Part shown: positions 16,868-26,266 of the stretch, piece by piece | Position numbering within the stretch: the first letter of the stretch is position 1 | How the letters are laid out: the number at the start of each line of letters is the position of its first letter | The notes under the pieces: model-generated | The model's input: only the letters and a program-made list of their open reading frames with translations | Databases searched by the model: none | What the model was told of the DNA's origin: nothing | Source of the DNA: Erythrobacter sp. WG | GTDB lineage: Bacteria > Pseudomonadota > Alphaproteobacteria > Sphingomonadales > Sphingomonadaceae | Length of the DNA stretch: 64,000 nt | NCBI RefSeq assembly: GCF_026586795.1 | Contig: NZ_JAPFGY010000004.1 | Span: 62,001-126,000, forward strand | Reading direction: 5' to 3' | Made by a program: the position numbers and the translations under genes

Positions 16868-17550
16868 CGGCGCAGACGCTCACCATCGACATCTACTCTG
16901 ATGTCATGTGCCCGTGGTGCCTGATCGGCTACGGACAGCTCACCAAGGCGCTCGCGCAGCTCGAAGGCGAGATCGCGGCCGAGATCCGCTGGCGCCCGTT
17001 CGAATTGAACCCCGATATGCGCCGCGAGGGCGAGGAGCAGGAGGCGCACCTCCGGCGCAAATATGGTCGCCCCGCCGAGGAAGGCGCGAGGCTGCGCGGG
17101 CAGATGAAGGCCATCGCCGAAGGGGCGGGGGTCTCGCTTGCCTGGGAAGGCGAGGGGGAGGCCCCGCCCGCGATGATGTGGAACACCCGCGATTGCCACA
17201 AGCTGCTGGCCTTCGCGCTGGAGCAGGCGGGGCCGGAGGTGCAGACCGCCTTGAAGCTCGCGCTGTTCCGCGCCCATTTCAACCAGCGCCGCGACCTCTC
17301 CGACACCGCCCTGCTGCTCGACCTCGCCGCGTCCGTCGGCCTCCACCGCGAGGCGGCGAGGGCAGCGCTCGCCGACCCGGCGCTCGAGGCGCGCGTCGTC
17401 GCCGAAGAGCAGCAGGCGTGGGACATGAACATCTCGGGCGTGCCCGCGATGATCGTGGAGGGCAAGTTCCTGATTCCCGGCGCGCAGGCCCCCGAGGTCT
17501 ATGTCAACGCGCTCAGGCGGGTGGCCGAGAAGGCGCGGGCGATCCCCTAG
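16864..17550 (+). CDS. FrnE-like DsbA-family oxidoreductase
   Basis: The 228-residue cytoplasmic protein starts TLTIDIYSDVMCPWCLIGY, with the CPWC redox pair at about residue 17. It continues with the helical insertion typical of FrnE/2-hydroxychromene-2-carboxylate isomerase relatives and the segment ISGVPAMIVEGKFLIPGAQ near the C-terminus. FrnE-type proteins act as thiol-disulfide isomerases, sometimes in oxidative stress. The GTG start overlaps the nudC stop by four bases. No signal peptide is present, unlike the two DsbA-like genes near smc. Confidence 0.9.
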   Translation: MTAQTLTIDIYSDVMCPWCLIGYGQLTKALAQLEGEIAAEIRWRPFELNPDMRREGEEQEAHLRRKYGRPAEEGARLRGQMKAIAEGAGVSLAWEGEGEAPPAMMWNTRDCHKLLAFALEQAGPEVQTALKLALFRAHFNQRRDLSDTALLLDLAASVGLHREAARAALADPALEARVVAEEQQAWDMNISGVPAMIVEGKFLIPGAQAPEVYVNALRRVAEKARAIP

Positions 17551-17718
17551 TTCCGCGCGGCGCGGGTGCAGACCTCCCGCGACCACCCGCCCCAAAACCG
17601 CGCCGCATGGCGCGCCGTCACCCACCCATGTCAGCGCCGCACACCCGCCTGCCCTGCGAGGAAGAGCCACGCGATCCGGCCGAGAAGCCGGACGCTCCAA
17701 TCCAGCAGGAGAACAGCC

Positions 17719-18240
17719 ATGTCCAAGGTATCCGCGATCTTCGACAGCCATGAGGAAGCGAACCGGGCGGTCGCCGACCTGAGGTCGCTCGGCCTCACCG
17801 ACAACGACATCTCGGTCATCGCCCATCACAAGGGCACCACCACCCACCGCGCCGGTGACGGCGAGGTGACCGACGAGGATCACCGCAACGTGCTGCGAGG
17901 CGTGCTCGGCGGCGGTGCGCTGGGGGCCGGGCTCGGCGTTGCGGCGCTGGCGATTCCGGGCGTCGGCCCGCTCGCGGCGGCCGGGGCCATCGCCGCCGCC
18001 GCCGTGCCCGAAGCGATCGGCGTCGGCGCGGTGATCGGCGCGATCGGCGGGACGCTCAACGAGACCCTGACCAAGCACGGCGTCAGCGAGGAAGACGCGA
18101 CCTACTACAACGACCGCATCAAGAACGGCGGCGTGGTGGTGACGGTCGAGGACATCGGCGTCGACGAGAGCGCCTTGCGCGACGTGCTTTACCGCAATGG
18201 CGGCCACAACGCGGGCAACGCACGCGCCGTCGGCTTCTGA
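17719..18240 (+). CDS. Glycine-zipper stress protein with YflT-type N-terminal domain
   Basis: The 173-residue protein has an N-terminal domain MSKVSAIFDSHEEANRAVAD followed by LRSLGLTDNDISVIAHH, like the general-stress 17M/YflT group. The middle is glycine/alanine-rich (about residues 62-112), resembling a glycine zipper that inserts into membranes. A short domain follows with YYNDRIKNGGVVVTVED. An AGGAGAA ribosome site fixes the ATG. Its function is inferred as general stress or envelope protection. A strong hairpin follows the stop. Confidence 0.75.
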   Translation: MSKVSAIFDSHEEANRAVADLRSLGLTDNDISVIAHHKGTTTHRAGDGEVTDEDHRNVLRGVLGGGALGAGLGVAALAIPGVGPLAAAGAIAAAAVPEAIGVGAVIGAIGGTLNETLTKHGVSEEDATYYNDRIKNGGVVVTVEDIGVDESALRDVLYRNGGHNAGNARAVGF

Positions 18241-18260
18241 TCGCATTTCATTCGACAAAG

Positions 18261-18297
18261 GCCCGGGCGGCACCTTCGGGTTCCGCCCGGGCTTCAT
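18261..18297 (+). terminator. Strong GC hairpin after the stress-protein gene
   Basis: GCCCGGGCGG (18261-18270) and CCGCCCGGGC (18283-18292) form a perfect 10-pair stem with a 12-base loop. Only TTCATT follows, so it is a weak intrinsic terminator or an attenuator before the HdeD-like gene 30 bases on. Confidence 0.6.
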
Positions 18298-18321
18298 TGC
18301 CTTCCGAGGAGACGCACAGGC

Positions 18322-18915
18322 ATGGCCGCCTATCCCAAGTCGCAATACAGGACCACGCACAGCCCCGCACCGATCCGGCGGACCGAATTCATGGTGCTCG
18401 GCGCGCTGCTGGTGGTGGTGGGCGTGGCCGCGCTCGCCTTCCCGCTGGTGGCGGCGCTGTCGTTCAACCTGCTGGTGGGCGTGACGCTGCTGGCGGGCGG
18501 GGTGCTGACGCTGGTCCATGCCTTCAGGGTGCGGCGCTGGCAGGGCTTTGCGGTGCAGATCCTGCTCGGCCTGCTCTATGTGGGCGGGGGGCTGATCTTC
18601 CTCGCCAATCCCTTCGCCGGCCTCCTCGCGCTCGGCTTCGCGCTGGGTGCCTTCTTCGCCGCCGATGGCGTCGCGCGGGTGCTGCTGGCCTTGCAGATCC
18701 GCCCGCAGCCGGGCTGGGGCCTGTTCCTCGCCTCGGGCCTGGCCTCCTTCGTGCTCGGCGCGATGGTGCTGTTCAGCGTGCCGAGCGGCTGGTCGATTGC
18801 GATCCTCGGTCTTGTGGTCGCGATCAACATGATCCTCACCGGCGCGGCCTTCCTCACCTGCACCGGCACGCTCGCCCCGCGCCGCCGCCCGGTGACGATG
18901 ACCCGCCGGATCTAG
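18322..18915 (+). CDS. HdeD-like (DUF308) six-helix membrane protein
   Basis: The 197-residue protein has six hydrophobic segments of about 20 residues in three pairs, in the repeated pattern of DUF308/HdeD proteins: MVLGALLVVVGVAALAFPLV, LLGLLYVGGGLIFLANPFAG and ASGLASFVLGAMVLFSVPSG. HdeD in enterobacteria is linked to acid resistance at high cell density. The role here is not known. It follows a stress-protein gene behind a hairpin and overlaps the DUF1489 stop tail to tail by four bases. Confidence 0.82.
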   Translation: MAAYPKSQYRTTHSPAPIRRTEFMVLGALLVVVGVAALAFPLVAALSFNLLVGVTLLAGGVLTLVHAFRVRRWQGFAVQILLGLLYVGGGLIFLANPFAGLLALGFALGAFFAADGVARVLLALQIRPQPGWGLFLASGLASFVLGAMVLFSVPSGWSIAILGLVVAINMILTGAAFLTCTGTLAPRRRPVTMTRRI

Positions 18916-19304
18916 ACGAGCCCGAGCCGTTCGAGCTTCATGGCGAGCCGGCCGGGGAGCGCATCGCCGATCACCTCGCCCTCGGACACGTCCTGCGGGG
19001 CCTTGTCGGCGGCGAGGTAACGCCAGCCCTGATGCGCGCGTTTGCCCTGCTGGTGGACCCGCACGAGGCGCGGCTCCAATACGATGTCCCAGCGCCCGTC
19101 CTCGGTCTTCTCGAAGCCGAGGATGGCCGAGCGCGCGACAATCGCGTGGTTGATGATCCAGTAGAGCGATCCGCCCACGCATTCGGCATGGCGTGTCGGG
19201 CGGTTGCGGGTGGTGGGGCGGATGCCGGTGCGCCCGCGATACCAGCCCTCGAGATCGGCATAGTTCTTCGCCCCGTAGGCGATCTTGGTGAGGTGCAGCG
19301 GCAT
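18912..19304 (-). CDS. DUF1489-family protein
   Basis: The 130-residue protein matches DUF1489 through MPLHLTKIAYGAKNYADLEG, then RPTRHAECVGGSLYWIINHA and the lysine/glycine-rich GKRAHQGWRYLAADKAPQDV. The family is soluble, confined mainly to alphaproteobacteria, and without assigned function. Its ATG is well separated from the next gene. The 90-base gap up to mgtE shows no further feature. Confidence 0.85.
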   Translation of the reverse strand: MPLHLTKIAYGAKNYADLEGWYRGRTGIRPTTRNRPTRHAECVGGSLYWIINHAIVARSAILGFEKTEDGRWDIVLEPRLVRVHQQGKRAHQGWRYLAADKAPQDVSEGEVIGDALPGRLAMKLERLGLV

Positions 19305-19394
19305 GGGGCCAATGTGGGCCGAAGCCTGCGCCGATCAAGCGAGCGGGGTGCAGCCGTCCACAACCCAGCGCCGCGCCCCCCGCCGAAGGGGCCG

Positions 19395-20843
19395 TCAGGC
19401 GACGAGGCCGCTCACCACCGCGAGGCCGAGAAACACGAGGAAGCCCATCGAATCCGTCGTCATGGTGACGAAGATCGAGGAGGAGATCGCCGGGTCTGCC
19501 TTCAGCCGCTGGAGCGTCAGCGGCACCAGCACGCCGGCAAAGCCCGCGATCACGATGTTGCACAGCATCGCCGCGCCGATCACGCCGCCAAGCAGCGGGT
19601 TCTGGAACAGCACCGCCACGATCCCGCCGATCACCACCGCCACCGTCCCGCCGTTCAATGCCGCAATCGACATCTCGCGCCGGATCGCGCGCCAGGTGTT
19701 CGCCTCGGTGAGCTGGTTGGTGGCAATCGCGCGCACCGTCACCGCGAGGGTCTGCGTGCCCGCATTGCCGCCGATCCCGGCGACGATCGGCATCAGCACC
19801 GCCAAGGCCACCATCGTCGCGATCACGTCCTCGAACTGGGCGATCACGGTCGAGGCGACCGAGGCGGTCAGCAGGTTCGCCAGCAGCCAGCGCACGCGCG
19901 CCTTGTAACTATCGACGATCGGCTCGTTGATGTCCCCGTCGCCCGCGCCCGAGAGCAGCAGCGCGTCCTCGCCCGCTTCTTCCGAGATGATGTGGACGAT
20001 ATCGTCGACCGTCATCTGGCCCACCAGACGCCCGCTTTCGTCCACCACCGCGGCCGAGATCAGCGCGTATTTCTGGAACATCAGCGCGACCTCTTCCTGG
20101 TCCATCGTCACCGGGATCAGGGTCTGGTCGCGCTTCATCACATCGGTCAGCTTCACATTGCGCGGCGTGGTCAGGATCCACGACAGCGCGCATGTGCCGA
20201 CCGGGTGGTGCCGCTCGTCGATCACGAAGACCTCGAAGAAATCGTGCTCGAGATCGCCCTCGTCGCGCAGGTAGTCGATGAGGTTGCCGACCGTCATGTG
20301 CTCGGGGACAGCCACGAAGTGCCGGCTCATCAACCGGCCGGCGGTTTCCTCGGGATAGGCGAGCGCGCTCGAGACCGCCTCGCGCGTCTCGGGCTCGAGC
20401 TCGGCGATGACCGCGGCCTGATCGGCGGCGTCGAGGTCCTCGATCAGCTGCACCGCATCGTCGGTATCGAGCTGTTCGGCGATGGTCGCGACCGCCTGCG
20501 CGGGCAGGGCCTCCATCAGGTCCTCGCGCACGTAATCGTTCAGTTCCGCGATGACGTCGCTGGTCATCAGGTCGCTGATCGCGCTCGCCAGCTGGGCGCG
20601 CTCGGCCCGGCCGAGGAGTTCGATGAGGTCGGCAATGTCAGCGGCGTGGAGCGGCTCGACGAGGTCATAGACCGCGCCCTTGTCCCCCACATCGAGCGCA
20701 TCGCGCACCGCGCCGACATAATCGGCCTTGAGGCGGTTTTCCTCGTCGTGGCGCTCGTCGTCGACGCGGTCGTCGGGGCGCACCTCGGCCTCCGCCGGAT
20801 CGGCGGCGTGAAGATCGTCCTCGAGGATGCGCTCTTCGGCCAT
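19395..20843 (-). CDS. mgtE: Magnesium transporter MgtE
   Basis: The 482-residue protein has the MgtE order: an N-terminal helical MgtE_N domain (about 50-150), a CBS pair (about 155-285) that senses cytosolic magnesium, then five membrane helices with the pore signature PIVAGIGGNAGTQTLAV. The first 40 residues are very acidic (EEDDERHDEEN type). MgtE is a gated magnesium channel of the inner membrane. It stands alone on its strand, next to DUF1489. Confidence 0.95.
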   Translation of the reverse strand: MAEERILEDDLHAADPAEAEVRPDDRVDDERHDEENRLKADYVGAVRDALDVGDKGAVYDLVEPLHAADIADLIELLGRAERAQLASAISDLMTSDVIAELNDYVREDLMEALPAQAVATIAEQLDTDDAVQLIEDLDAADQAAVIAELEPETREAVSSALAYPEETAGRLMSRHFVAVPEHMTVGNLIDYLRDEGDLEHDFFEVFVIDERHHPVGTCALSWILTTPRNVKLTDVMKRDQTLIPVTMDQEEVALMFQKYALISAAVVDESGRLVGQMTVDDIVHIISEEAGEDALLLSGAGDGDINEPIVDSYKARVRWLLANLLTASVASTVIAQFEDVIATMVALAVLMPIVAGIGGNAGTQTLAVTVRAIATNQLTEANTWRAIRREMSIAALNGGTVAVVIGGIVAVLFQNPLLGGVIGAAMLCNIVIAGFAGVLVPLTLQRLKADPAISSSIFVTMTTDSMGFLVFLGLAVVSGLVA

Positions 20844-20934
20844 AGCGAGGCGTTTACGGAGGGGAGGGTGAAAAGCAAGGCTGGAGGGTGACAGGCGGGG
20901 AATGGCTGCTAAAAGCCTGCCCCGAACAACCCAA

Positions 20935-21025
20935 CCCGTTCGCCCTGAGCTTGTCGAAGGGCTGCACTTCTCTTCATGCCCGGCGCGAAGAAAAGCGGTG
21001 CTTCGACAAGCTCAGCACGAACGGG
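20935..21025. repeat. Intergenic inverted repeat (GAGCTTGTCGAAG type)
   Basis: CCCGTTCGCCCTGAGCTTGT with CGAAGGG on the left is the near-exact inverse complement of CTTCGACAAGCTCAGCACGA with ACGGG on the right. About 40 bases separate the arms. This GAGCTTGTCGAA palindrome pair is a dispersed intergenic element familiar from sphingomonad genomes. It lies between mgtE and the isomerase gene. Confidence 0.75.
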
Positions 21026-21049
21026 TGTCATGACCCGGAGTATCGAACC

Positions 21050-21511
21050 ATGGCCGAAACCCTCACCTTCACCCTCGACAACGGCACCGGCGAACACGGC
21101 GATGTCGTCATCCGCCTGCGCCCCGACCTCGCGCCCGGCCACGTCGCGCGCATCACCGAACTGGCGCAGGAAGGCTTTTACGACGGCGTGATCTTCCACC
21201 GCGTGATCGCCGGCTTCATGGCGCAGGGCGGCGATCCGACCGGCACCGGCATGGGCGGCAGCGACAAGCCCGACCTCGCCGCCGAATTCAACGCCGAGCC
21301 GCACGTCGAGGGCGTGTGCTCGATGGCCCGCGCGCAGAACCCCAACAGCGCCAATTCGCAGTTCTTCATCTGCCTCGACGACGCGCGCTTCCTCGACAAG
21401 CAGTATACCGTGTGGGGGCAGGTCATCAGCGGCATGGAACACGTCCACGCCATCCCCAAGGGCGAACCGCCGCGCAGCCCCGGCAAGATCGTCAAGGCGA
21501 CGGTCGCCTAA
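21050..21511 (+). CDS. Cyclophilin-type peptidyl-prolyl cis-trans isomerase
   Basis: The 153-residue cytoplasmic cyclophilin has the catalytic FHRVIAGFMAQGGDPTGTG segment, the NSANSQFFI segment and the FLDKQYTVWGQV loop. It speeds proline isomerisation during folding. ATG 21050 was chosen because the upstream in-frame codons lie inside the dispersed inverted repeat. It ends six bases before a lipoprotein gene on the same strand. Confidence 0.94.
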   Translation: MAETLTFTLDNGTGEHGDVVIRLRPDLAPGHVARITELAQEGFYDGVIFHRVIAGFMAQGGDPTGTGMGGSDKPDLAAEFNAEPHVEGVCSMARAQNPNSANSQFFICLDDARFLDKQYTVWGQVISGMEHVHAIPKGEPPRSPGKIVKATVA

Positions 21512-21517
21512 GTCACC

Positions 21518-22492
21518 ATGCGAGGCAAGGGGGCGGCAGTCCGGGCAACTGCGGCAGCGCTTTGCGCGCTGCTGGCGTCCGCCTGCGCGACTTTGCCCGA
21601 CATCTCGCAATCGCGTTCGCCCTGCCAGCTTGAGCCGGGCGGGTGGTGCAGCTTCGTGCGCGACGCGGCGGTAGAGGCGTGGCCCTATGCGGTCGCCTCG
21701 ACCAACGCTTACACCGGCGACGACGATCTTTTTGCCAAGCCTGGCCGCGTGCTCCAGCGGATCGAGCATATGCCGATCGCGCCCGAGGATGCGGGGAAGG
21801 GCTTCAGCTACGAGCTGTTCAATCAGTATGCGCCGGGCTCGGGCAGCGATGCGGCCCGCAAGCCTGTTGCGCGCGTGCTCGCTTTCCGCGGCACCGATTT
21901 CAAGGGCCTCTCCGACATCTTCTTCGGCACATTGCGCAATGACCAGATCGAACTGGCCCTGCGCTATTTCGATGCCGAACGCGCGCGTCTGGGCGATGAT
22001 CTGCCGTGGGTGGTGGTCGGCCATTCGCTCGGCGGCGCATTGGCGACCGAGGTGTCCAACGCGCATCCCGAAGTGCGCGCCTTCCTGTTCAACACCTCGC
22101 CTTTCTATCGCGACGAAGTGCGCGCCAACGCCCTGCGGCGGACCGTATTCAACGAGCGCGGCGAGTTCTTGCGGCGGTTTGCACGCAGCAGCGAGCCGCC
22201 CGCGGCCAATGTCTTCACCATCAACTGCGAGCCGCGCAAGGGCACGATCACCAAGCACAAGGTCCGCCCGCTCGCCGACTGCATCACCTGGATTGCGGCC
22301 TACGCCAGCCTCGACGCCTTTGAGGTGATGAAGGCCAATGGCATTACAAAGCCCTTTGTAGAGTGCGGGGCGGAGGACAAGCCGCACCCCGGGCCGGGCA
22401 GCAAGCCGGACGAACCCTGCATCCACAACAGCCTGCGCCGCGAGGCGGGCGGGAAGGGCAAGGGCGATAGCGGACGCGACGGGCAGCGCTGA
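21518..22492 (+). CDS. Lipoprotein with lipase-like alpha/beta hydrolase fold
   Basis: The 324-residue protein starts with a signal peptide ending LLASACAT, a lipobox, so it should be lipid-anchored. The body has the nucleophile elbow GHSLGGALA (about residue 168) preceded by [11 protein letters not shown], the arrangement seen in class 3 lipases and DUF2974-like hydrolases. The catalytic acid and histidine cannot be placed with certainty. The last 40 residues are charged and glycine-rich, possibly unstructured. Substrate unknown; an esterase or lipase acting in the periplasm is the likeliest reading. Confidence 0.75.
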   Translation: MRGKGAAVRATAAALCALLASACATLPDISQSRSPCQLEPGGWCSFVRDAAVEAWPYAVASTNAYTGDDDLFAKPGRVLQRIEHMPIAPEDAGKGFSYELFNQYAPGSGSDAARKPVARVLAFRGTDFKGLSDIFFGTLRNDQIELALRYFDAERARLGDDLPWVVVGHSLGGALATEVSNAHPEVRAFLFNTSPFYRDEVRANALRRTVFNERGEFLRRFARSSEPPAANVFTINCEPRKGTITKHKVRPLADCITWIAAYASLDAFEVMKANGITKPFVECGAEDKPHPGPGSKPDEPCIHNSLRREAGGKGKGDSGRDGQR

Positions 22493-22524
22493 TCGCAAGC
22501 CCCGCAAGGGGTGCGCTTGCCGGC

Positions 22525-22598
22525 CCCCAGACCCCCGCCAGACCCCTGCTTGCCCCCGCCCAGACCCCGCTCGCCCGCCCCTCGACCCCCGCTTGCGG
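22525..22598 (+). repeat. CAGACCCC-type degenerate repeats before parS copy 1
   Basis: CAGACC recurs three times within about 75 bases of C-rich sequence, separated by CCCGC/CTGC spacers. The array ends in GCGGCGG directly at the parS site. A longer array with seven CAGACC copies precedes the second parS in the same orientation. Confidence 0.6.
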
Positions 22599-22601
22599 CG
22601 G

Positions 22602-22617
22602 TGTTTCACGTGAAACA
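22602..22617. promoter_or_regulatory. parS: parS site (ParB-binding), copy 1
   Basis: TGTTTCACGTGAAACA matches the conserved bacterial parS sequence. It sits at the centre of a perfect 22-base palindrome (22599-22620). ParB binds parS near the replication origin and recruits SMC. The site lies between a lipoprotein gene and miaB, upstream of the probable miaB start. Confidence 0.88.
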
Positions 22618-22659
22618 CCGCTGGTGCGGCAGGCGTTGAACGGGAGGCAGCTTGGCGCT

Positions 22660-24006
22660 ATGGGCGGCCCCCTCATGAAACCCGCCGCACCCCCCCGGAC
22701 CTACAGGGTCAAGAGCTTCGGCTGCCAGATGAACGTCTATGACGGCGAGCGCATGGGCGAACTGCTGGCAGAGCGCGGGATCGCCCCTGCAAGCGAGGGT
22801 GAGGAGGCCGATCTGGTCATCCTCAACACCTGCCATATCCGTGAAAAGGCTCAGGAAAAGGTCTATTCGGACATCGGCCGGCTGGTCGCGGCGGGCAAGG
22901 AGAAGGGCAAGGCCCCGCTGATCGCCGTGGCGGGCTGCGTCGCCCAGGCCGAGGGCGAGGAGATCATGGCCCGCGCGCCCGCAGTGAGCATCGTGGTCGG
23001 CCCCCAGGCCTATCACCGTCTGCCGGAAATGCTTGATAAAGCAGAAAAAGGCGAGCGCGCGACCGACACCGACATGCCCGCCATCGCCAAGTTCGATGCC
23101 CTACCGGCGCGCCGCAAGCGAGGGCCGTCGGCGTTCCTGACGGTGCAGGAAGGGTGCGACAAGTTCTGCACCTATTGCGTCGTCCCCTATACCCGCGGCG
23201 CCGAAATCTCGCGGCCTTTCAAGGATCTCGTCGCCGAAGCGCACAAGCTGGTCGAGGCAGGCGCAAAGGAGATCACGCTGCTCGGCCAGAACGTCAACGC
23301 CTGGGCGGGCGAGGACGAGAGGGGCCGGCCCGTGGGCCTCGGCGGGCTGATCCGGATGCTGGCGCGGATCGACGGCCTCGCCCGCATCCGCTACACCACC
23401 AGCCACCCCAACGACATGGACGACGACCTGATCGCGGCGCACGGCGAGGTCGAAAAGCTCATGCCTTACCTGCACTTGCCGGTGCAGGCTGGAAACGATC
23501 GCATCCTGAAAGCGATGAACCGCCAGCACACTGCCGAGGGCTATCTGCGCCTCATCGAGCGGTTCCGCGCCGCCCGACCGGACATCGCGCTTTCGGGCGA
23601 TTTCATCGTCGGCTTCCCGGGCGAGACCGAGGCCGAGTTCGCCGACACGCTGAGCATCGTCGACGCCGTCCGCTACGCGGCGTGCTTCAGCTTCAAGTAT
23701 TCCCCGCGCCCCGGCACGCCTGCTGCCGCGTTGGAGAACCAGATTGCGCCCGAGGTCATGGACGACCGGCTCCAACGCCTCCAGGCGCGGATCGGGCAGC
23801 ACCAGCTCGCCTTCAACCGGGCGAGCGTCGGCACGCGGTGCGAGGTGCTGGTCGAGCGCAAGGGGAGGCACCCCGGCCAGTGGCTCGGCAAGTCGCCGTG
23901 GTTGCAATCGGTATGGATCGAGGGCGAGGCCGCGATCGGCGATCTTGTCGCGGTGGAGCTCGCCGAGGCGGGCCCCAACTCGTTGAAAGGGCTGCCGATC
24001 TACTGA
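22660..24006 (+). CDS. miaB: tRNA-2-methylthio-N6-dimethylallyladenosine synthase MiaB
   Basis: The 448-residue protein has the N-terminal methylthiotransferase domain with three cluster cysteines ([21 protein letters not shown]), the radical-SAM motif [15 protein letters not shown], and a C-terminal TRAM domain. MiaB adds a methylthio group to i6A37 of tRNAs reading U-starting codons. ATG 22660 has GGGAGG twelve bases upstream; ATG 22675 is also possible. The parS site lies about 45 bases before the start. Confidence 0.95.
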   Translation: MGGPLMKPAAPPRTYRVKSFGCQMNVYDGERMGELLAERGIAPASEGEEADLVILNTCHIREKAQEKVYSDIGRLVAAGKEKGKAPLIAVAGCVAQAEGEEIMARAPAVSIVVGPQAYHRLPEMLDKAEKGERATDTDMPAIAKFDALPARRKRGPSAFLTVQEGCDKFCTYCVVPYTRGAEISRPFKDLVAEAHKLVEAGAKEITLLGQNVNAWAGEDERGRPVGLGGLIRMLARIDGLARIRYTTSHPNDMDDDLIAAHGEVEKLMPYLHLPVQAGNDRILKAMNRQHTAEGYLRLIERFRAARPDIALSGDFIVGFPGETEAEFADTLSIVDAVRYAACFSFKYSPRPGTPAAALENQIAPEVMDDRLQRLQARIGQHQLAFNRASVGTRCEVLVERKGRHPGQWLGKSPWLQSVWIEGEAAIGDLVAVELAEAGPNSLKGLPIY

Positions 24007-24884
24007 CCGTTCGCCCGTGTCACGCGCTTCGCGGTCTCGACGAAAATCTGTCCGCTCGGTCCGTTTGCCCGAACCTTGTAGACGCTTTCGAGAAAGGCCA
24101 TGTCGATGGCGGTCAGCCCGGCCGGGGCGGCGTCCGGGGCCTGGAACAGCGTCATGATCGTGGACGGGCCACCGGCGCCCGCCGCGGGCAGTTCCCCGAT
24201 CGGCGCGATCAGCCGCATTGTCGCGTAATCAGCGAGTTGCTCGGCACTCTTGCCATCGATCCGGCTTCGATCGATCACCACCACCGATGTCTTGGTGACC
24301 AGCGTGTCCGGCGGGCTGAGGCGGCCGGTTGCCGGGGTGCGCAGCACCGGAACGCCGGTCAGGCCGAGAAGCGGGCTCGGTCCCTTGTCGAGTTCCCGGC
24401 CATCGACGTCGGCGATCTCGTTGATCTGCCACGCATACACCCCGTCGCGTGAGGCGATCATGGTCTGGAACTCGGAACGCGGCATCTCGCCAAACAGGTC
24501 GCGCTTGTGCTTGCGCAGCGAAATCAGCTGCTTGCGGCTGTCCTCGGCGAACATGATCATGGCGTTGGGACGGCAGCCCGGCTTGGCGATGGTCAATCCG
24601 GCGATCCGCGCATTCTCGGCGACGCGCCGGACGAAGCCGTCGCGGTATTCATCCTTCAGCCCTGCCACATCGAGGCACAGCGGAGCGTTGAAACGCGGGA
24701 AGGGCCGCAGCAGATCGATCTTCGAACCGATCTTGCGGGCGAGCGACTTGACCTCTTCGGCCGAATAGGGCCGGTCGGCCTCGACCACGATCGGGTCGGA
24801 CCCGGACGGATCATAGTCCTGGGCCCGAACGGGAGCGACAATGGCTGTCAGCAGACTTGCGGTGATCGCCATCTTCATCATCAT
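24000..24884 (-). CDS. Secreted hypothetical protein (294 aa)
   Basis: I do not recognise a family. The protein begins [20 protein letters not shown], with AQ following as the likely signal-peptide end, so it is exported. The first ATG of a row of three was chosen because GGTAGGA lies just upstream. The mature part has a mixed pattern, with paired cysteines in APLCLDVAG and KPGCRPNA and a [13 protein letters not shown] segment. It ends tail to tail with miaB, overlapping by seven bases. A 298-base gap separates it from phoH. Confidence 0.7.
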   Translation of the reverse strand: MMMKMAITASLLTAIVAPVRAQDYDPSGSDPIVVEADRPYSAEEVKSLARKIGSKIDLLRPFPRFNAPLCLDVAGLKDEYRDGFVRRVAENARIAGLTIAKPGCRPNAMIMFAEDSRKQLISLRKHKRDLFGEMPRSEFQTMIASRDGVYAWQINEIADVDGRELDKGPSPLLGLTGVPVLRTPATGRLSPPDTLVTKTSVVVIDRSRIDGKSAEQLADYATMRLIAPIGELPAAGAGGPSTIMTLFQAPDAAPAGLTAIDMAFLESVYKVRANGPSGQIFVETAKRVTRANGQ

Positions 24885-25182
24885 GATGATTCCTACCTGT
24901 CTGTGTCTGATGACCGCGAACGAGGCCCGATGTTGCGGCACCGGGAAAGCCCATGCCGTTCCGTCCAGTCTGCCAAGAATACAATCGCTTATCGCTTAAC
25001 CTTGCATGAATGATCCGATCGGCGAGAGCCGGTGGCGGTGTGGCCGCAAGGCCTTTGCGACCGCCTCCGGCCGAGTTTCCCCCACCATCTCGCCGCACCC
25101 GCCTTGCTTTGGGCAAGGGCCTGATTACCTTCCCGACTCAAGGACGAGGGATTGTCCCGCGGCCTGTCAAGCAAAGGACCTC
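24885..25182. other. Gap between a secreted protein gene and phoH
   Basis: About 298 bases with divergent flanking starts, so both promoters should lie here. I see no RNA gene, repeat or extra coding frame with protein-like content. The stretch near 24975-25010 is less GC-rich than the rest. Confidence 0.5.
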
Positions 25183-26223
25183 ATGGGCCGACGACCTTCC
25201 CGTGCCGGACACCCGGCGCTCTCGCCCGATCCCCGCGGCATCCCGGCCCAGCGGCGCGCCCGCGTCGACCTCACCTTCGAGAACCAGGCCCTGCTCGGCC
25301 CGCTGTTCGGGCAGTTCGATGCCAATCTGGTGCAGGTCGAGAACCGGCTCGGGGTCTACATCCACGCGCGCGGCCATCAGGTGGTGATCGAGGGGCCCGA
25401 GGACGACGTCGCCCGGGCGCGCGAGACGCTCAAGACCATGTACGACCGGCTGGCGCGCGGCGAGGCGCTCGATAGCGGCGCGATCGATGCGATGATCGCC
25501 ATGTCGGCCGAGCCGACCCTCGAGGGGATCATCGCGGGCGACCAGGGTGCGCCGCCGATCATGATCCGCACGCGCAAGAAGACCATCGTGCCGCGCTCGG
25601 CGACGCAGATCGACTATATGCGCGCGCTCGCCAGCGAGGACATCATCTTCGCCCTGGGCCCGGCGGGGACCGGCAAGACCTATATCGCGGTCGCGCAGGC
25701 GGTGAGCCAGCTCATCACCGGCTCTGTCCAGCGCCTGATCCTTTCGCGCCCCGCGGTCGAGGCGGGGGAGAAGCTCGGCTTCCTGCCCGGCGACATGAAG
25801 GAGAAGGTCGATCCCTATCTGCGCCCGCTCTACGATGCCCTCAACGACTGCATGCCGCCCGAACAGGTCGAGCGGCGGCTGGCGAACGGCGAGATCGAGA
25901 TCGCGCCCATCGCCTTCATGCGCGGGCGCACGCTGGCCGACAGCTTCATCATCCTTGATGAAGCGCAGAACACCACGCGCGAGCAGATGAAGATGTTCCT
26001 CACCCGCTTTGGCCAGAACAGCCGCATGGTGATCTGCGGCGATCCGCGCCAGGTCGACATCCCCGGCGGCCCGCGCATGAGCGGCCTCAATGATGCGGTC
26101 GAGCGGCTGGAGGGCGTCGAGGGCTTCGGCACGATCCGCTTCTCCGCCGCCGACGTGGTGCGCCACCCGATCGTCGGTCGGATCGTCGAGGCCTACGAGG
26201 GCAAGGACGAAGAAGAGGGCTGA
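25183..26223 (+). CDS. phoH: PhoH-family ATPase
   Basis: The 346-residue protein has an N-terminal RNA-binding-like part (GVYIHARGHQVVIEGPEDDV), then the PhoH ATPase domain with Walker A GPAGTGKT (about residue 163) and Walker B FIILDEAQNTT. PhoH/YbeZ proteins act with YbeY, encoded next, in ribosome and 16S rRNA maturation. ATG 25183 has AAGGA upstream; earlier in-frame codons give a low-complexity leader and were rejected. Confidence 0.93.
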   Translation: MGRRPSRAGHPALSPDPRGIPAQRRARVDLTFENQALLGPLFGQFDANLVQVENRLGVYIHARGHQVVIEGPEDDVARARETLKTMYDRLARGEALDSGAIDAMIAMSAEPTLEGIIAGDQGAPPIMIRTRKKTIVPRSATQIDYMRALASEDIIFALGPAGTGKTYIAVAQAVSQLITGSVQRLILSRPAVEAGEKLGFLPGDMKEKVDPYLRPLYDALNDCMPPEQVERRLANGEIEIAPIAFMRGRTLADSFIILDEAQNTTREQMKMFLTRFGQNSRMVICGDPRQVDIPGGPRMSGLNDAVERLEGVEGFGTIRFSAADVVRHPIVGRIVEAYEGKDEEEG

Positions 26224-26266
26224 GCCGCGCTGGCATGGACCGCCTGAGCCCGCTAGGGCGCGTCTG

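Noticed and set aside
18297..20891. An 864-codon plus-strand frame opposite mgtE and DUF1489
   Set aside because: Histidine/arginine-rich shadow sequence; mgtE has its full pore signature on the other strand.
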